Positions 11,076-22,636 of a stretch of 64,000 nucleotides of DNA are shown piece after piece. Below the pieces are notes generated by a model, which did no database searches, had not been told where the DNA came from, and was given only the letters and a program-made list of their open reading frames with translations. This DNA comes from Lichtheimia corymbifera B2541 (taxonomy: Eukaryota > Mucoromycota > Mucoromycetes > Mucorales > Lichtheimiaceae): contig JNEU01000764.1 of the NCBI GenBank assembly GCA_000697475.1, forward strand, positions 1-64,000. Direction: 5' to 3'. Position numbers and translations under genes: made by a program. The first letter of the stretch is position 1. Every line of letters starts with the position of its first letter.

Positions 11076-11645
11076 TTAAGTGAGTTGAACTGATGTTGGA
11101 TGATACTTCTTTGTTTGAGCGTAACTCTGTCAAATCCTCTCGGATCAGAAAAGTTGAATGATGGAAGTGTTGGTCTGCAGCAGAGGAATCGTTCGTATGC
11201 AGTGAATTGGGTAAAAATGGTGAATGGGAGGAATGGGCTATTAGCTGGTAGTTTACGTATAATCAAATCAACTTGATTTGGATGATTTGGATGATATTTC
11301 TTTGTTTGAGCGTAATTCATCCAAATCCCTTCGGATCAAGAAAGCTCAAGTATGGGAATGATGGTCTGCAGCAGGAGAATCGATCATATGCAGTGGATTG
11401 GGTAAAAATGGTGAATAGGGTGAATGGGCTATTAGCTGGTAGTTTACGAATAATCAAATCAAAATAATTTTTCTGATTTGGATGATATTTCTTTGTTTGA
11501 GCGTTACTCAGTCAAATCCCCTCGGATCAAGAAAGTTTAATGATGGAAATGTTGGGCTGGAGCAGGAGAATCGTTCACGTGCAGTGATTGGGCGACAGTT
11601 AGGAATGGGCGGAATGGGCTATTAGCTGGCAGTTTATGAACTTGA
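11076..11645. repeat. Three-unit ~190-bp tandem array
   Basis: Three successive units begin near 11092, 11281 and 11476. All share 'GATGATATTTCTTTGTTTGA', 'CAAATCCC.TCGGATCA.GAA', 'AATGATGG', 'GCAGCAGGAGAATCG', 'GTGAATTGGGTAAAAATGGT' and 'GGGCTATTAGCTGGTAGTTT'. Similarity between units is high, suggesting recent amplification relative to the surrounding repeats. Confidence 0.85.
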
Positions 11646-12363
11646 AATCTACTTATCATACATTGATTTGTTCGCTGCTGTGAACATTGTTTCAGGGCAG
11701 TTTATTACAGGGGACAGCCTAAAGCAAAGGGGTGCAGGTTCTTGTAACGACGAATAATACTACAGCGGTGTAAATGGGGTTGCACAAACGTGGAAGTTTA
11801 TTGTAAGATCGTTACTGCATTGGTAGTGTTGAGCCATTCAACGAGCAATCAAAGGTTTACAAGCGAAGCAAGCAACCTGGGTAGGCCACTAGTCTAATAA
11901 TTATGCAATCCTGCTAATCAGATTACATTTCTTTGATTTACAGCTCAGCATAGCACGCACTAACCAATTGGCCCAGGGTGATGGGAATTTGTTGTGCAGC
12001 GCGAAACCGAGAAAGGGATTAAGGAACAAGCTAATTCCCGAGGAGAGAAAGTAAGCACATGTGCACATGAAAGAAGGCACCGCATCAGCTTACATAAACT
12101 CTCTCACACTATCCATTTGATGGGCTGATTACCGGTGGCGTGCTCCTCGCTGTTCAAAAATTTTCCATGAGCACTGGATTGATTGGAAGAAGCACACTTT
12201 TTGCGGAGTCTCTAAGCTCAGCAACACAAATCGCCAGGGAACAGCAAAATCGCCAGACCCTTTTTCTTTTTTCCAATCCATCCATTTATACCACCATTCG
12301 CATAGACATACGCACAATCAAAAGTCCAAGTGTGCCAACCACATCACTGACATTACCATTATA
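11646..12363. other. Upstream region of the WRKY-like gene
   Basis: No supported gene. The proximal part is the likely promoter and leader of the gene that starts at 12364, including a T-rich stretch near 12265 and CA-rich sequence just before the ATG. Confidence 0.5.
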
Positions 12364-13564
12364 ATGAATGAATACATGTACCCCACAGACAACAAGATGC
12401 TGTTGTATCAGCACAACAACAGCGACAACAATAATCAATTTCCCACATCACCTTCAAGCAACAACACTACTTCACCACCACAACAAAATCCATTACTCTT
12501 TCAACAATTCAATACGCCATCATCTGATATGACCTTGCTTTCAGACAACTGGAGCGGGATGAACGTGATGACGACTAACCCAGTTTCATGCAACCTTCAG
12601 GATGTGCTCTTGTATTATCGCTCACAACCTGAACTACTACGCCTTATATTAATGAGCAAAGTGGAGGAGGATAAACGAAGAACAGAGGAAGCCCGGCTAC
12701 GAGCTAAGGAGTTAGACGTATTATTACTCCAAGAACAACAACAGCTGATGACAATGGCGTCGGCAGCTGGTATTGCTAGTGCTGGTTTCGATGGTACCAC
12801 AACCAATGCCTCGGGTCACTTGCCAGACCAGCAGCAGTATCGAGAAGCTTCTCCACCTTGTCATCCTTATGACATAACACCCCAAGAGCAGAAACAGCAA
12901 CCATCCTTGGATGACTATGCACAATGTTCGTTTTCTTCACCCAGCAACTCGTCATCTACCGCATCCACACCAAGCACATCATTAATGTCTGTGGCAGCAG
13001 CAGGGTAAGTGACTATTTTGTGTGTAACAACAACATTGCCAAATCCCATATCTGATGATGATTATGTGTGTGTGCTATAGATATCCCCCAACACCAGGGA
13101 AATGTGAACCTGTGAACACATTATCACCAACAGATTCCTTTCCTCAACCATCATCACCACCATCATCATCCACCTCTGTAGCAACACAACAACAACAACA
13201 ACCCCCTCCTCCATCTCAACAACAACGACCCATTCGACGTCGACGTGAGATGCAGGCGATTACCAAAATTGTCGAGACCCGTGAGTATCCTTATGTGGAT
13301 GGATTCTTTTGGAAGAACAATGGGAATACGGTGCAGAAAAAGACGGGGAACAAGAGTATTTATTACAAGTGCTCAAACAGCGGCAAGGTATGTAATGTAG
13401 AGTATCTTGGAGGTAGTGAGTGGTAGTAGCTGATACTTGAACATGATTAGGGATGTCCTGTGAATAAGACGGTGTCATGGAAGGAAAATGGCGAATTCCT
13501 AATCAAGTATCGTGGAGAACATCTACCGGACTGTGGCAAGGTCCAAAGGATTGTAGATGTATGA
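12364..13564 (+). CDS. WRKY/GCM-type zinc-finger protein
   Basis: Three exons (12364-13004, 13081-13387, 13451-13564) encode 353 aa. The N-terminal two thirds are low-complexity (Asn, Gln, Ser, Pro) with a Glu/Arg-rich helix around residue 105. The C-terminal ~75 residues form a WRKY-GCM1-type domain: 'YPYVDGFFWKNNGNTVQKK', then 'TGNKSIYYKC', then 'GCPVNKTV', 'IKYRGEHLPDC'. This keeps the aromatic, Gly and zinc-ligand spacing (Cys, Cys, His, Cys) of plant WRKY domains, with the WRKYGQK signature replaced by WKNNGNT. Such domains bind DNA. The intron at 13388 splits the two zinc cysteines. The gene ends 232 nt before the next regulator on the same strand. The target and process are unknown. 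Confidence 0.75.
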
Positions 13565-13796
13565 ATACATACACATAGCATGTGAGAAAACTTGCTATTG
13601 CCCGATGATCGTTTATTGGCTGTGGGTGGTCATTTCCTCTTGCTTTCTTTTCCCTCTCTCTCACTTTCACACGAGATATCATTTTACCACGCCATCCTCT
13701 TCCCCCTCGTTCTTCTTCTCCTTTCCTTGTTTGTATATAGCATCTCATCTCTTTTACCCACACCCAGCAAATACACATTGTACCATACGTTTTCCA

Positions 13797-16255
13797 ATGT
13801 TTGCCACGCTAGAGCTACCAGTACGAGGTATATAAATATATCCCCCATTTGCTTGCATGAATTTGGTCCCTTGTCTTTATCCACCCTCCACCTTACAACA
13901 CTTTTTCTCTAATGTCGGTCTAGATGACTGTAGACATAAGCGCCTGAAAGTTGGGAGAGCATGCCATCCATGTCGAATGAAGAAGATCAAGGCAAGTATT
14001 GCGTGGAGTTTGGTTTTATTTTCTCACGACCCCAAAAGCTCATCGATGAGGTCTCCATTGCAGTGTGATGGCAAGCAACCTTGTATGCAGGTAATATGCA
14101 ACTGCTGTCTCGGTATATAATGTTCGATTGCTGAGCCAAGTGTTTTCTTTTTCTCACTAGTGCAAAGGTTTGGACAATCAATCATCGATTCAACGCATGG
14201 GCAACAAGATTTACTTATTGATATATAGCTCGGCAGAGACAATGCGTATACTCCAAGAACACGGATGAAACATATATCAAACTTGATCCTGTCGAAGAAA
14301 GCAGTGATGCATGCCTTCAAGAAGTGGCCGAACGTGCTCAGGAACAGCAACGACGCTATGCAACAACATCGTTCATGCCCACCACCACCACCAGCACAAG
14401 CACTCCGACAACAATGCCCGATCAAACCTTGATGGATGAGGACACTGCATTATTTGCATCATCAACAAGCAGCAATGGGATACGACATGGCAGTGAACAA
14501 CCTCCAGCAGCAAACACACGACCTGACAAGATGATTGAACAACTGACTGAGGAGCTTGTGAATTTGACATTGCAGAGTGAAGGAGGAGGATCATCAACAG
14601 CGGCTACTACTACAAGTCAAAAGGGTGATGGATCCGATATCAATGGGACATCCACTGTGGTAAAAAGTGATCAAGTGACGCCATGGCAACATTATGGATC
14701 ACTCGTGCGTTGGTCTCCTGAGCCCAGTCTACCATCCAGTTACTGCATAGCGATTGACATGCCAACACGTGATATCCAGGAACGATTGTTGCATATTTTC
14801 TTCACCCATTGCCATCCTGCCATACTACCAACATTTTCACGCCGCATGTTCTTTGATCAATTACAAGTCAAGGGTCCCTTGATCACCCCCTTGTTGCTCA
14901 ATGTCATGTACGCTTATGCAGCCAAACACCTCTCCGATACATCAACAACAATAGCCCATTCACACCTCCAAGCAGATGCATTCTTTTCACGAGCCCGTCA
15001 ATTGGTGGATGATTTCTTGGATGTACCCCGTGTCAGCACAGTCATTGCACTCCTATACATGACAACTTTTGAAGGCACAAGTGGCACTCGTTGGTCCCAT
15101 ACACGAGCTTGGATGTATTGTGGAATGGCAGTGCGCATGTGCTTGGATCTTGGATTACATACGACACATTACAGCAGTCAAATGTCATTGTTCGATATCG
15201 AGCTACGTAAACGAGTACTATGGACATGCTATGTGATGGATAAATGGGCAAGTGGAATGGCTGAACGACCATGGATGCTGCGTGCACAGGATTTGGTGCT
15301 CGAGTTTCCAGCTCCAATGCCAGAGGATGATCCACAAGAGGTTACAGTACTCAACAGCTTCATTGCGCTTTGCCGATTATCAATGTTGACGGAGAAGGTG
15401 GCCGAATTCTTTTCTGACACTGCACGACACAGCGAATGGACGATGCAAGATGAAGCTGAGATATTACATTTTCTTGGTGAACTCGATCGATGGCGTGAAG
15501 ATACTCAATCATCATCATCTTCTCCTTTTTTGTCGCTTGTTCATTTGCTTGGATACGATTTAGAACTATCACTTGTCTTATGTTGTCGATATCAGCCAGC
15601 TTTTACAGAAAGACGCCGATCATTAGCACACACGGTGACACAGCTCGTATCGCTCATTCTCCAACAACAACCCAAAATGTCGACGCTCGTTCCATTTTCA
15701 TTATTGGCATTTTCCGCTTTATTTGCAGCCTTGGCCCACGCCACTGATCCAGCCCTTCGTGTAGCAAGCGATATCCAATTCCAGTTTCAATCTTGTTTAC
15801 ACCATGTGCGTAGACTGCTTGCCAACAGCACGACTTCAACCAATGGGCATGATAGCTATTCCGGCACGAACATTCGGAATGATCTTGTGCGTTTAATCGA
15901 CATTACTTTACGCACACCGACATCCAATATCGGATCGACGAGTAATACTACTACTAGCAGCCATGCCACAACCACCATTGCATCTCTCCTGACATCTTCC
16001 TCACCTTCCTTATCTCCTGTACCACAAGCAGCATCCACGTCATCGTCGTTTGAGTCATCGAGAGCAGCCAGGGCAGCAGCAGCAGCTATCGGTGCTGTTG
16101 GTACACCAGCCTTTGGATCCTATCGAATGATGGATGAGCCTGCCGATTATACATTTGAATTGATTTCAGTAGCAGATGAATGGGCCCGATCTGTCGTATA
16201 TCCACCCACTACTTCATCATCATCATCACTTCATCATCATCATCAACAACAGTAA
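13797..16255 (+). CDS. Zn(II)2Cys6 transcription factor with fungal TF domain
   Basis: A fungal zinc-cluster regulator of 719 aa. The five exons are 13797-13827, 13924-13991, 14064-14090, 14161-14167 and 14229-16255, and the combined reading frame is intact. The spliced cluster reads 'RACHPCRMKKIK', 'CDGKQPCMQ', 'CKARQRQCVYS', supplying all six cysteines. The third exon is 27 nt and the fourth only 7 nt. The second intron starts with GC (GCAAGT) rather than GT. After a Ser/Thr/Gln-rich linker comes a Fungal_trans (PF04082-type) domain, roughly residues 190-420. Its landmarks are 'FFTHCHPAILPTFSRRMFF', 'WSHTRAWMYCGMAVRMCLDL' and 'LRKRVLWTCYVMDKWASGM'. The tail is Ser/Ala/His-rich. The start is the first ATG whose exon joins the cluster in phase. 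The regulated pathway cannot be read from the sequence. Confidence 0.88.
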
Positions 16256-16885
16256 TAAACGAGCATAGATTGGGTCAACAATAGATATAATATATAATAC
16301 ATTTCAGTTGCATCATGCATGTAATATACCTACAACTCTCAAATTGGAAATCTATATCCTTTAACCCCCTTTTTCACCCTCATATCGACCTCGGGACATC
16401 TATAAAGTGTTGTTGCACCACATAAAACCTTCCTTGTTCTCGGTGTATGAATGTATGATGTGCATCGTCTATCCTCCTTTTTTTGTATCGCATCACACCA
16501 CAGAATAAATGGATGGTGTGTCAAATAGGGAGAATAGATCGGCAGGCAATATAAAAGATGAAAGATGCCCAAATAAAGTAAAGCATCAGGTCGTCACGGT
16601 AACGCTGTTTCCATCATTATCATTATCATGAAAGGAGAATTGGAGTATATATATATATATAAGCGCACCACATGTGCAAATGGAGAGCCAAGAAGAGAGA
16701 GAGAACGAGAATAGACCGATCATTTTGCTCTCCTCCTCTTCCTCCTCCGTTCTCCTGTCCACAAGAAAAAGAAAAAGACTTTCCGACAGCAATCGATCTC
16801 AAAATCGTCTACGTTCCTTTTCCCTTTCAGTATTGCTTAGAAAGCACGAGCAACATATAATCCAAAAGTAGCAGCAGACGCAAGG
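16256..16885. other. Intergenic between regulator and PPN1
   Basis: It holds a (TA)n run near 16647-16661, CT-rich sequence around 16725-16760 and the leader of PPN1. No gene is supported. Confidence 0.55.
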
Positions 16886-18855
16886 ATGATTATTATGACA
16901 ACACCACCACTACTACTTGTTCATTGCTTACTGGCGGTGTTTCTTGCCCTTACGGTAACAGCGGCTTCCAATGACACAAAGAGCACCACCACCAACCACA
17001 AGCATGGTCATGGGGAAAAGGCACTTACAGGGCGCTTCATTCATGTCACGGGTACAAATACATAGCAAAGCTGCAATCGATCTTAGTGCTTACATATCAT
17101 CATCACATGCATACAGATTTTCATCTGGATGAAGATTACAAGGAAGGCTCAAGTGACAAAGAACTATGCCATCGAGGCAAAGGAGACGCTGGTGTCTATG
17201 GTGCTGTGAAAACTGATTGCGATTCTTCCCCAGAATTGGTACGTAAATAGACCCGATCCATCCGATTAATTCTCACCTTTTACGAACGCTTGGGCCACCA
17301 CCTTGTGTACCCATTAGATCCGCATGACATTTGACTTTATCCGCAACAAAATTGGAGATGTTGATTTCGTAATTTATACAGGTGACTCTGCACGACATGT
17401 AGGTTCTTGCCAAACAAAACCTTCCAACATCGTTACTAAAGCACAATAATAGGATCGTGATGATGATTTCCCTCGTACCAAGAAACAAGTTGTATCGGCT
17501 CAAGAAGCTATTGTCAAGCATTTTACAGATACATTTGACACTGACAAGATCAAAGTGGTATGCATTGTGATGGCTAACACCTCCCCCTGGGGCCAGGAAC
17601 AACAATTATGCAGAAAAATTGACTCGATATTTGCATATATAGCTTCCCGTAATAGGAAACAATGATGTGATTGATCACAACCAATGCGGCGCTAATGATG
17701 ATGACTTTAAAGTCATTCAAAATATTTGGAAGCCCTTGGGTCTTAATACAACGGATGACTTTGAATACGGAGGCTATCTTGTTGAAGACGTGGTACCTGG
17801 CAAGATTCGCACTATCCACACCAACACGCTGTTATTCTACAAGGACAATGATGCAATCAAGGATGACTGTGACAAAAAAGGAAGCGTGGGCGCTAATCAT
17901 ATCAAATGGATTAAACAAGTCCTCGATGATTCTCGCAAGCAAGGCTACAGTGTTTACATCTTGTACGTCCCTGCAGTCATTCCCCTCCCATCCGTATCTT
18001 GTTACTCACTCATTTTACTCACCATAGAGCACATATTCCTCCGACAAGCAAAAAGGACAAGCCATACTACACATCTGCATGCACAGAAGAATACTTTACG
18101 TTACTCGGCGAATATGAGGATGTCATTGCAGCCCACTTTGCAGGTCATTACAATAGTAAGTATAATATTGATGCGTTAGATCAAACTATGCTCACACAAC
18201 GCAACCCTTTGCTTAGATGACATTCTCAGCGCCATGGTCAAAAAGCATGGAAAATACGAGCAAGTCAGCGCACTGGCCAAAAAGAAAAAGCAGAAACAAT
18301 TCAAAAAGATGGACCTAGAGCACAGCAATTTCATTACACCCCTCTTCAATACGCCATCCGTCATTCCTACTTTTAACCCAAGTATCCGTGTTTTCGAATA
18401 TGATACGGAAGGCAAGGAGTAAGTGTCTATGAACCAGCCCTGAGTTGAGGTTTCAACAATATTCACAAACAACACGCATATCTCATAGGTATCCTGTTGG
18501 CACAATCCGAGACTGGTGGCAGTATTATCTTGATCTTCAAGGCACTGACAATGGAAGATCCAAAGATGTGGAATATGAGCTGGAGTATCAAGCATCCAAA
18601 CTCTTTGACGTTGACCATTTTGATGGAGCTGGTATCCAAAAAGTGTTTGGCCGTATGAAAGAGGATGAAGACTTGCATGAAGAGTACATCGAGCATGCTA
18701 CTGTTAGTACCAGCAAGGATAAGAAGAAGGATAAGAAGAAGCACAAGCATAAGGATGATGATGAAGATAATGACGATGACGACGATGATGATGAGGATGA
18801 GGAAGACGAAGATGAAGACGAAGATGACGATGATGACGACGACGACGAAGATTAG
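16886..18855 (+). CDS. PPN1: Endopolyphosphatase (Ppn1-like metallophosphoesterase)
   Basis: The enzyme cleaves long polyphosphate chains inside the vacuole. Eight exons (16886-17051, 17117-17238, 17318-17398, 17453-17557, 17643-17962, 18028-18155, 18217-18418, 18489-18855) give 496 aa. An N-terminal hydrophobic segment (residues ~6-27) is a signal peptide or membrane anchor, as expected for Ppn1. Metallophosphoesterase motifs are in order: 'GRFIHVTDFHLD', 'FVIYTGDSARH', 'LPVIGNNDV', 'AHIPP' and 'AAHFAGHYNND', giving the Asp, Asn and His metal ligands. The C-terminal 'TIRDWWQYYLDL' is typical of the family. The last ~50 residues are unusual: a Lys/His-rich stretch and then an almost pure Asp/Glu run. 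Yeast Ppn1 is a proteolytically processed type II membrane protein; processing here is inference. Confidence 0.9.
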
Positions 18856-19058
18856 ATAATTCATGGTTGGCGCTCACCTATGTAGACGAGGCGCATATCC
18901 TGTATATTTTTATCACTATCCTTTGACTCAAATTGTTCCTTATCCACGAGTAATAAATCACTTGCATTGCTTTTTATCCAACATTTAATTTACAACAAAG
19001 GTGTGTTGATGCTTCTACCCTTTTAGTGTACGGTATCTAATATGCATGTGTAACTGCT

Positions 19059-20305
19059 TTACAACTTTTCAGTCATCTCGGGAACAGCTTGGAACAAGTC
19101 AGCCTCCAAACCATAATCAGCAACCTGGAAGATAGGGGCATCACCGTCCTTGTTGATAGCAACAATGGTCTTGGAATCCTTCATACCAGCCAAGTGTTGA
19201 ATGGCACCAGAAATACCAACAGCAATGTAGAGTTCTATAATATAGCCCATAAGATCTCCATTCCAATCCTCCCATATGTAATACCATCACTTACCAGGAG
19301 CAACAATCTTGCCAGTTTGACCGACTTGGAGAGAGTTGTCGACGAAACCAGCATCGACAGCAGCACGGGAGGCACCAACTAAAATAAATCACCCTTATTA
19401 GCACATAATCCTTTCTCTCTTACTTTTAAATACAATACCTGCAGCTCCCATCTTGTCAGCCAAATCGTACAACAACTTGAAGTTTTCACCATTCTTCATA
19501 CCACGACCACCACTAATGACACGGCTGGCAGTAGCAAGGTCGGGACGATCACTCTTTTGGATTTCCTCACCAAGCCATTCAGTAAGGTTGGCCTTGGGGG
19601 CCTCAGGAGCAGCTTCGACGGTACCGTTACCACCTTCAACAGCAGCAGCCTCAAAAGCAGTACCACGGACGGTGACAATCTTGATAGGATCGGAAGACTT
19701 TACAGTGGCAATAGCGTTACCAGCATAGATGGGGCGTACAAAAGTATCTTCACCTTCGACAGCAGTGATATCAGAGACAGGAGCGACGTCAAGCAAAGCA
19801 GCGACACGAGGCATCACGTTCTTGCCAACAGCGGTATGGCCAGCAAACAAGTGAGTAAAGTTATACTTTTTCTGGATCTCGGCAACAAGAGGAGCGATAT
19901 CCTCGGGCAAATTCTTGCTATAGGCAGCATCGGCAGCTGTCAAGACCTTGTTCACACCAGCGCACTTGGCAACAGCTTGAGCAACAGCATCATCACCACC
20001 AGCAACCAAAGCGGTCACTTCACCACCAAGCTTGGATGCGGCTGTCAATGCATTCAAAGTAGCACCACTGATCTTGCCATCCTTGTGTTCAACCACCAAC
20101 AATGTATTGGCACCGTTGGCACCAGTCGCATAGAAGCGAGAGAGAGTAGCAGCATGTCGGGTCTATATACATACACATAAACGCGTGGGAAAAACCGATA
20201 GTATCAGCATGGCTGTTGACATGCAAAACCTCCTTCCTTCATTTCCCTCATTGCCGTTCGCATAATACTGACCTTGAGAGCAATACGTGCAGAGTTGGCC
20301 AACAT
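19059..20305 (-). CDS. ETFA: Electron transfer flavoprotein alpha subunit
   Basis: The mitochondrial matrix FAD protein that takes electrons from acyl-CoA dehydrogenases and passes them to ETF-QO. Four exons (20305-20273, 20162-19439, 19378-19295, 19234-19059) give 338 aa, the family's usual length. The first exon encodes only 11 residues and, with the next few, makes an Arg/Ala-rich mitochondrial presequence. The N-terminal ETF domain starts '[11 protein letters not shown]'. The FAD-binding domain carries '[12 protein letters not shown]', '[11 protein letters not shown]', '[11 protein letters not shown]', '[16 protein letters not shown]' and '[11 protein letters not shown]', all hallmark motifs. 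The gene is convergent with PPN1, with about 200 bp between stop codons. Yeast calls the orthologue AIM45. Confidence 0.97.
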
Positions 20306-22012
20306 GGTTTAATGTGTCGAAATTGGAAAACAGAGAAAGAGAAAAGAGATAAAAAGAGAAGAAGGGGTACAAGATAGGCACAATCAATCCACCCCGCTCT
20401 TAGTCTTTGCCAGCCTCTAAGCTCCTGGCAGCCCGATGATTGGAAATCAACGTCACCTCACCCATTTTCACATGGTGTATCACTCTTTTCCCAAGGTGTA
20501 TCTGACAGGGGTTGTTCTTGTTCCCAACCATTGGATCATGCTTAAATATCATAGTCGACTTTTTACTGACATGAAAGATGGATAATTGCCAATCCATAAT
20601 GCAACTGAGATAATAATCCAGTCCATGATTGCAGCAAGATCATAGATCTTTTGCTTTGCTGTCCATCGGGTGATCGGCCAATCAAATTACTATGCTGATT
20701 AACCCAACTCTCGCGTGTCATCCCGAATGCTTCCTCACCCATCATTAGTAACAAATTGCCCACAGCTCCATATCGTTGTAGTTGTTGGATGTAGTTCCAT
20801 GGGCAATCGCCGTATGACCCCTTCATTTGCAAACACGGGTAGATGTTCCCTGCATTGATGCTTATTACTCATCGTCATGATGTTATCATCAGTCATCACA
20901 ATAATGGAAGAGTCATATAAATATCGTCAATAAATTGATGAGGTTATGTGATCAGCATAAAAGGTCCAAAAATGATAATGAGCCAGGGCAGAAAGCCCTG
21001 GTGAATGTTTTTCCCCACGCTCCTTCCGAGCGAACGACGTTCCCCGGCTGGTTTCTTAAGGTTCCACAAACCCATGCATCACAATTTTCATGCACCACAC
21101 CTAATTTCTTTATGCTGCGTAATGCTATATAGCTATCAACATTATTGCGCTATGGGTTTATACACCTTTATGCATGATCAATGGGCTGGTCGCCCTATGA
21201 GTTGTTGCATGCAAAATATGTAAGATTGCTTTGTTCAGCAGCCCTTTGATTATAGGGGGAGGCGTGTAAAGATGAGCCATCATTTATGTGGTCAACAAGT
21301 CATACTATATAGTGAGGTAGCTTTGATTTTTATACAGTTGAAGCTCTTTGTGGTTACCAATTCACATGAAAAACTAAGGATCATTCTGAGATGGTTTCAG
21401 GATCAACAACCACAAGATAGATGTTATTGCATTAGCATACTCGACAAACGTAAGCCTCTACCAAGGACTATATTTCATACGTTGCCTTCCAATCACCAAA
21501 CGACTATTTAATGCCGCCGCAAATTCCATTGTTCATCCACCTTCTTGTTATGGTGCCCAGTAAACTTTGTCCATTCCAAGTAAAGGCAGGATTATCATTG
21601 TCCAAAGCGAAACAAGCTTTTAGCAACATGCATTATCATTGTGTTATTGCAAGAGATCAACCAAATTTGTATTATAAATGGTAGTGAGATTACAATTGGC
21701 TATTACTACTACTAGTGAGGTCGAATTCCATCGTAGTTTAGCTTCCGCTGTGCTATTTGTTAGTGCGAGGTTTCTTGCATCGCAAATGATCCATATTATT
21801 ACCAACAACGCAACATCCGCATGTTAATAACTGAAGCCGTGATCGATCAAATGTCCCAGGTTCTTTTGAATATTCCATTGGGTCCATTTGGGAGCGGCAA
21901 ATGTGGAGACACTGGTGGTGGTAAGTATAGAATCTCCGAATCAGGCGCTAAAAGGAGCGAGAATGCATGCTTTTGTCTTTTTCTACGTCTTGTTTCCCTT
22001 TTCTTTTGATCA
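20306..22012. other. Long intergenic region before ELF1
   Basis: On the minus strand, 20400-20832 holds two overlapping open frames (89 and 65 codons) that could be exons of an unknown gene. I found no splice solution or known domain. The rest (20935-22010) has only short frames. A CT-rich stretch ends just before the ELF1 ATG at 22013. Confidence 0.5.
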
Positions 22013-22636
22013 ATGGTAAGTTTTCCCTATACCCAGACAGCCAATAGAGCCATAGAATAACTCTCAACCTTGCAGGGTAAACGAAAAGTGAAAAGAAAAG
22101 CTCCCAAGAAGCTCAAGGAGAAGCTGGACAGCCAGTTCAACTGTTTATTCTGCAACCACGAAAAGGCTATTGAATGCAAAATGTAAGGAAGGGGAGATGA
22201 CGGATTTCGACATTGGGATACGGTGGATCTTATAGTGCTTTATCTTGTCTAGTGATCAATCGAACAAGGTCGGCCACTTGACTTGCAAGATCTGCGACGT
22301 GTCATGGCAATGCAATATTTCATGTACGGATCAACGAAAGAAGGAAGGGAAAGAAGATATTGATGGTATTATGTAGATCTTGACGAGCCTGTGGATGTGT
22401 ATGCAGCTTGGATTGATGCCTGTGAGGATGTGAACAAGAGCAAACGAGAAGCCAAAGCCAGAGAACGTGAACGAGAGCGTGAACGGGCTCGGGATCTTGG
22501 TGATGCGAATGATGAACCAGCAATACGAAGAGCAGCACCTGCAGCAGCACCTGTATCTACGTCCTCGGAACCTGTCTTTGCGAATGATGGCCTGGATCCA
22601 TTTGATGATGATGACGAGGATGATGAAGACTATTAG
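22013..22636 (+). CDS. ELF1: Transcription elongation factor Elf1 (ELOF1)
   Basis: A zinc-ribbon factor that travels with RNA polymerase II through chromatin. Four exons are inferred: 22013-22015, 22076-22182, 22253-22323 and 22377-22636, giving 146 aa. The first coding exon is just the ATG; splicing joins it to GGTAAACGA to give 'MGKRKVKRKAPKKLKEKL', the expected ELOF1 start. The zinc ribbon is 'FNCLFCNHEKAIECK' plus 'LTCKICDVSWQ', with Cys pairs 2+2. 'YLDEPVDVYAAWIDACE' is the conserved C-terminal core helix. Beyond the ~80-residue core lies a fungal extension: an Arg/Glu-rich helix and an acidic tail ending in Asp/Glu runs, as in yeast Elf1. The identity is certain; the one-codon first exon rests on frame and homology. 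Confidence 0.95.

Noticed and set aside
11076..11645. CRISPR-like array
   Set aside because: Units of ~190 bp with no short unique spacers, in a eukaryotic genome without cas genes; simple tandem repeats.
13559..13923. A single fused WRKY plus Zn2Cys6 protein
   Set aside because: Every donor in the last WRKY exon leaves phase 0, while the zinc-cluster exons need one leftover base, and a good ATG with its own donor (13797-13827) fits the downstream gene.
18463..18864. 133-codon minus-strand frame rich in Ile/Val
   Set aside because: It is the antisense of the Asp/Glu-rich end of PPN1; the hydrophobic composition comes from the reverse complement of the GAT/GAC repeats.
20400..20832. Two overlapping minus-strand frames as a real gene
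   Set aside because: No start, splice pair or domain could be established that joins them; left as a note in the intergenic entry.
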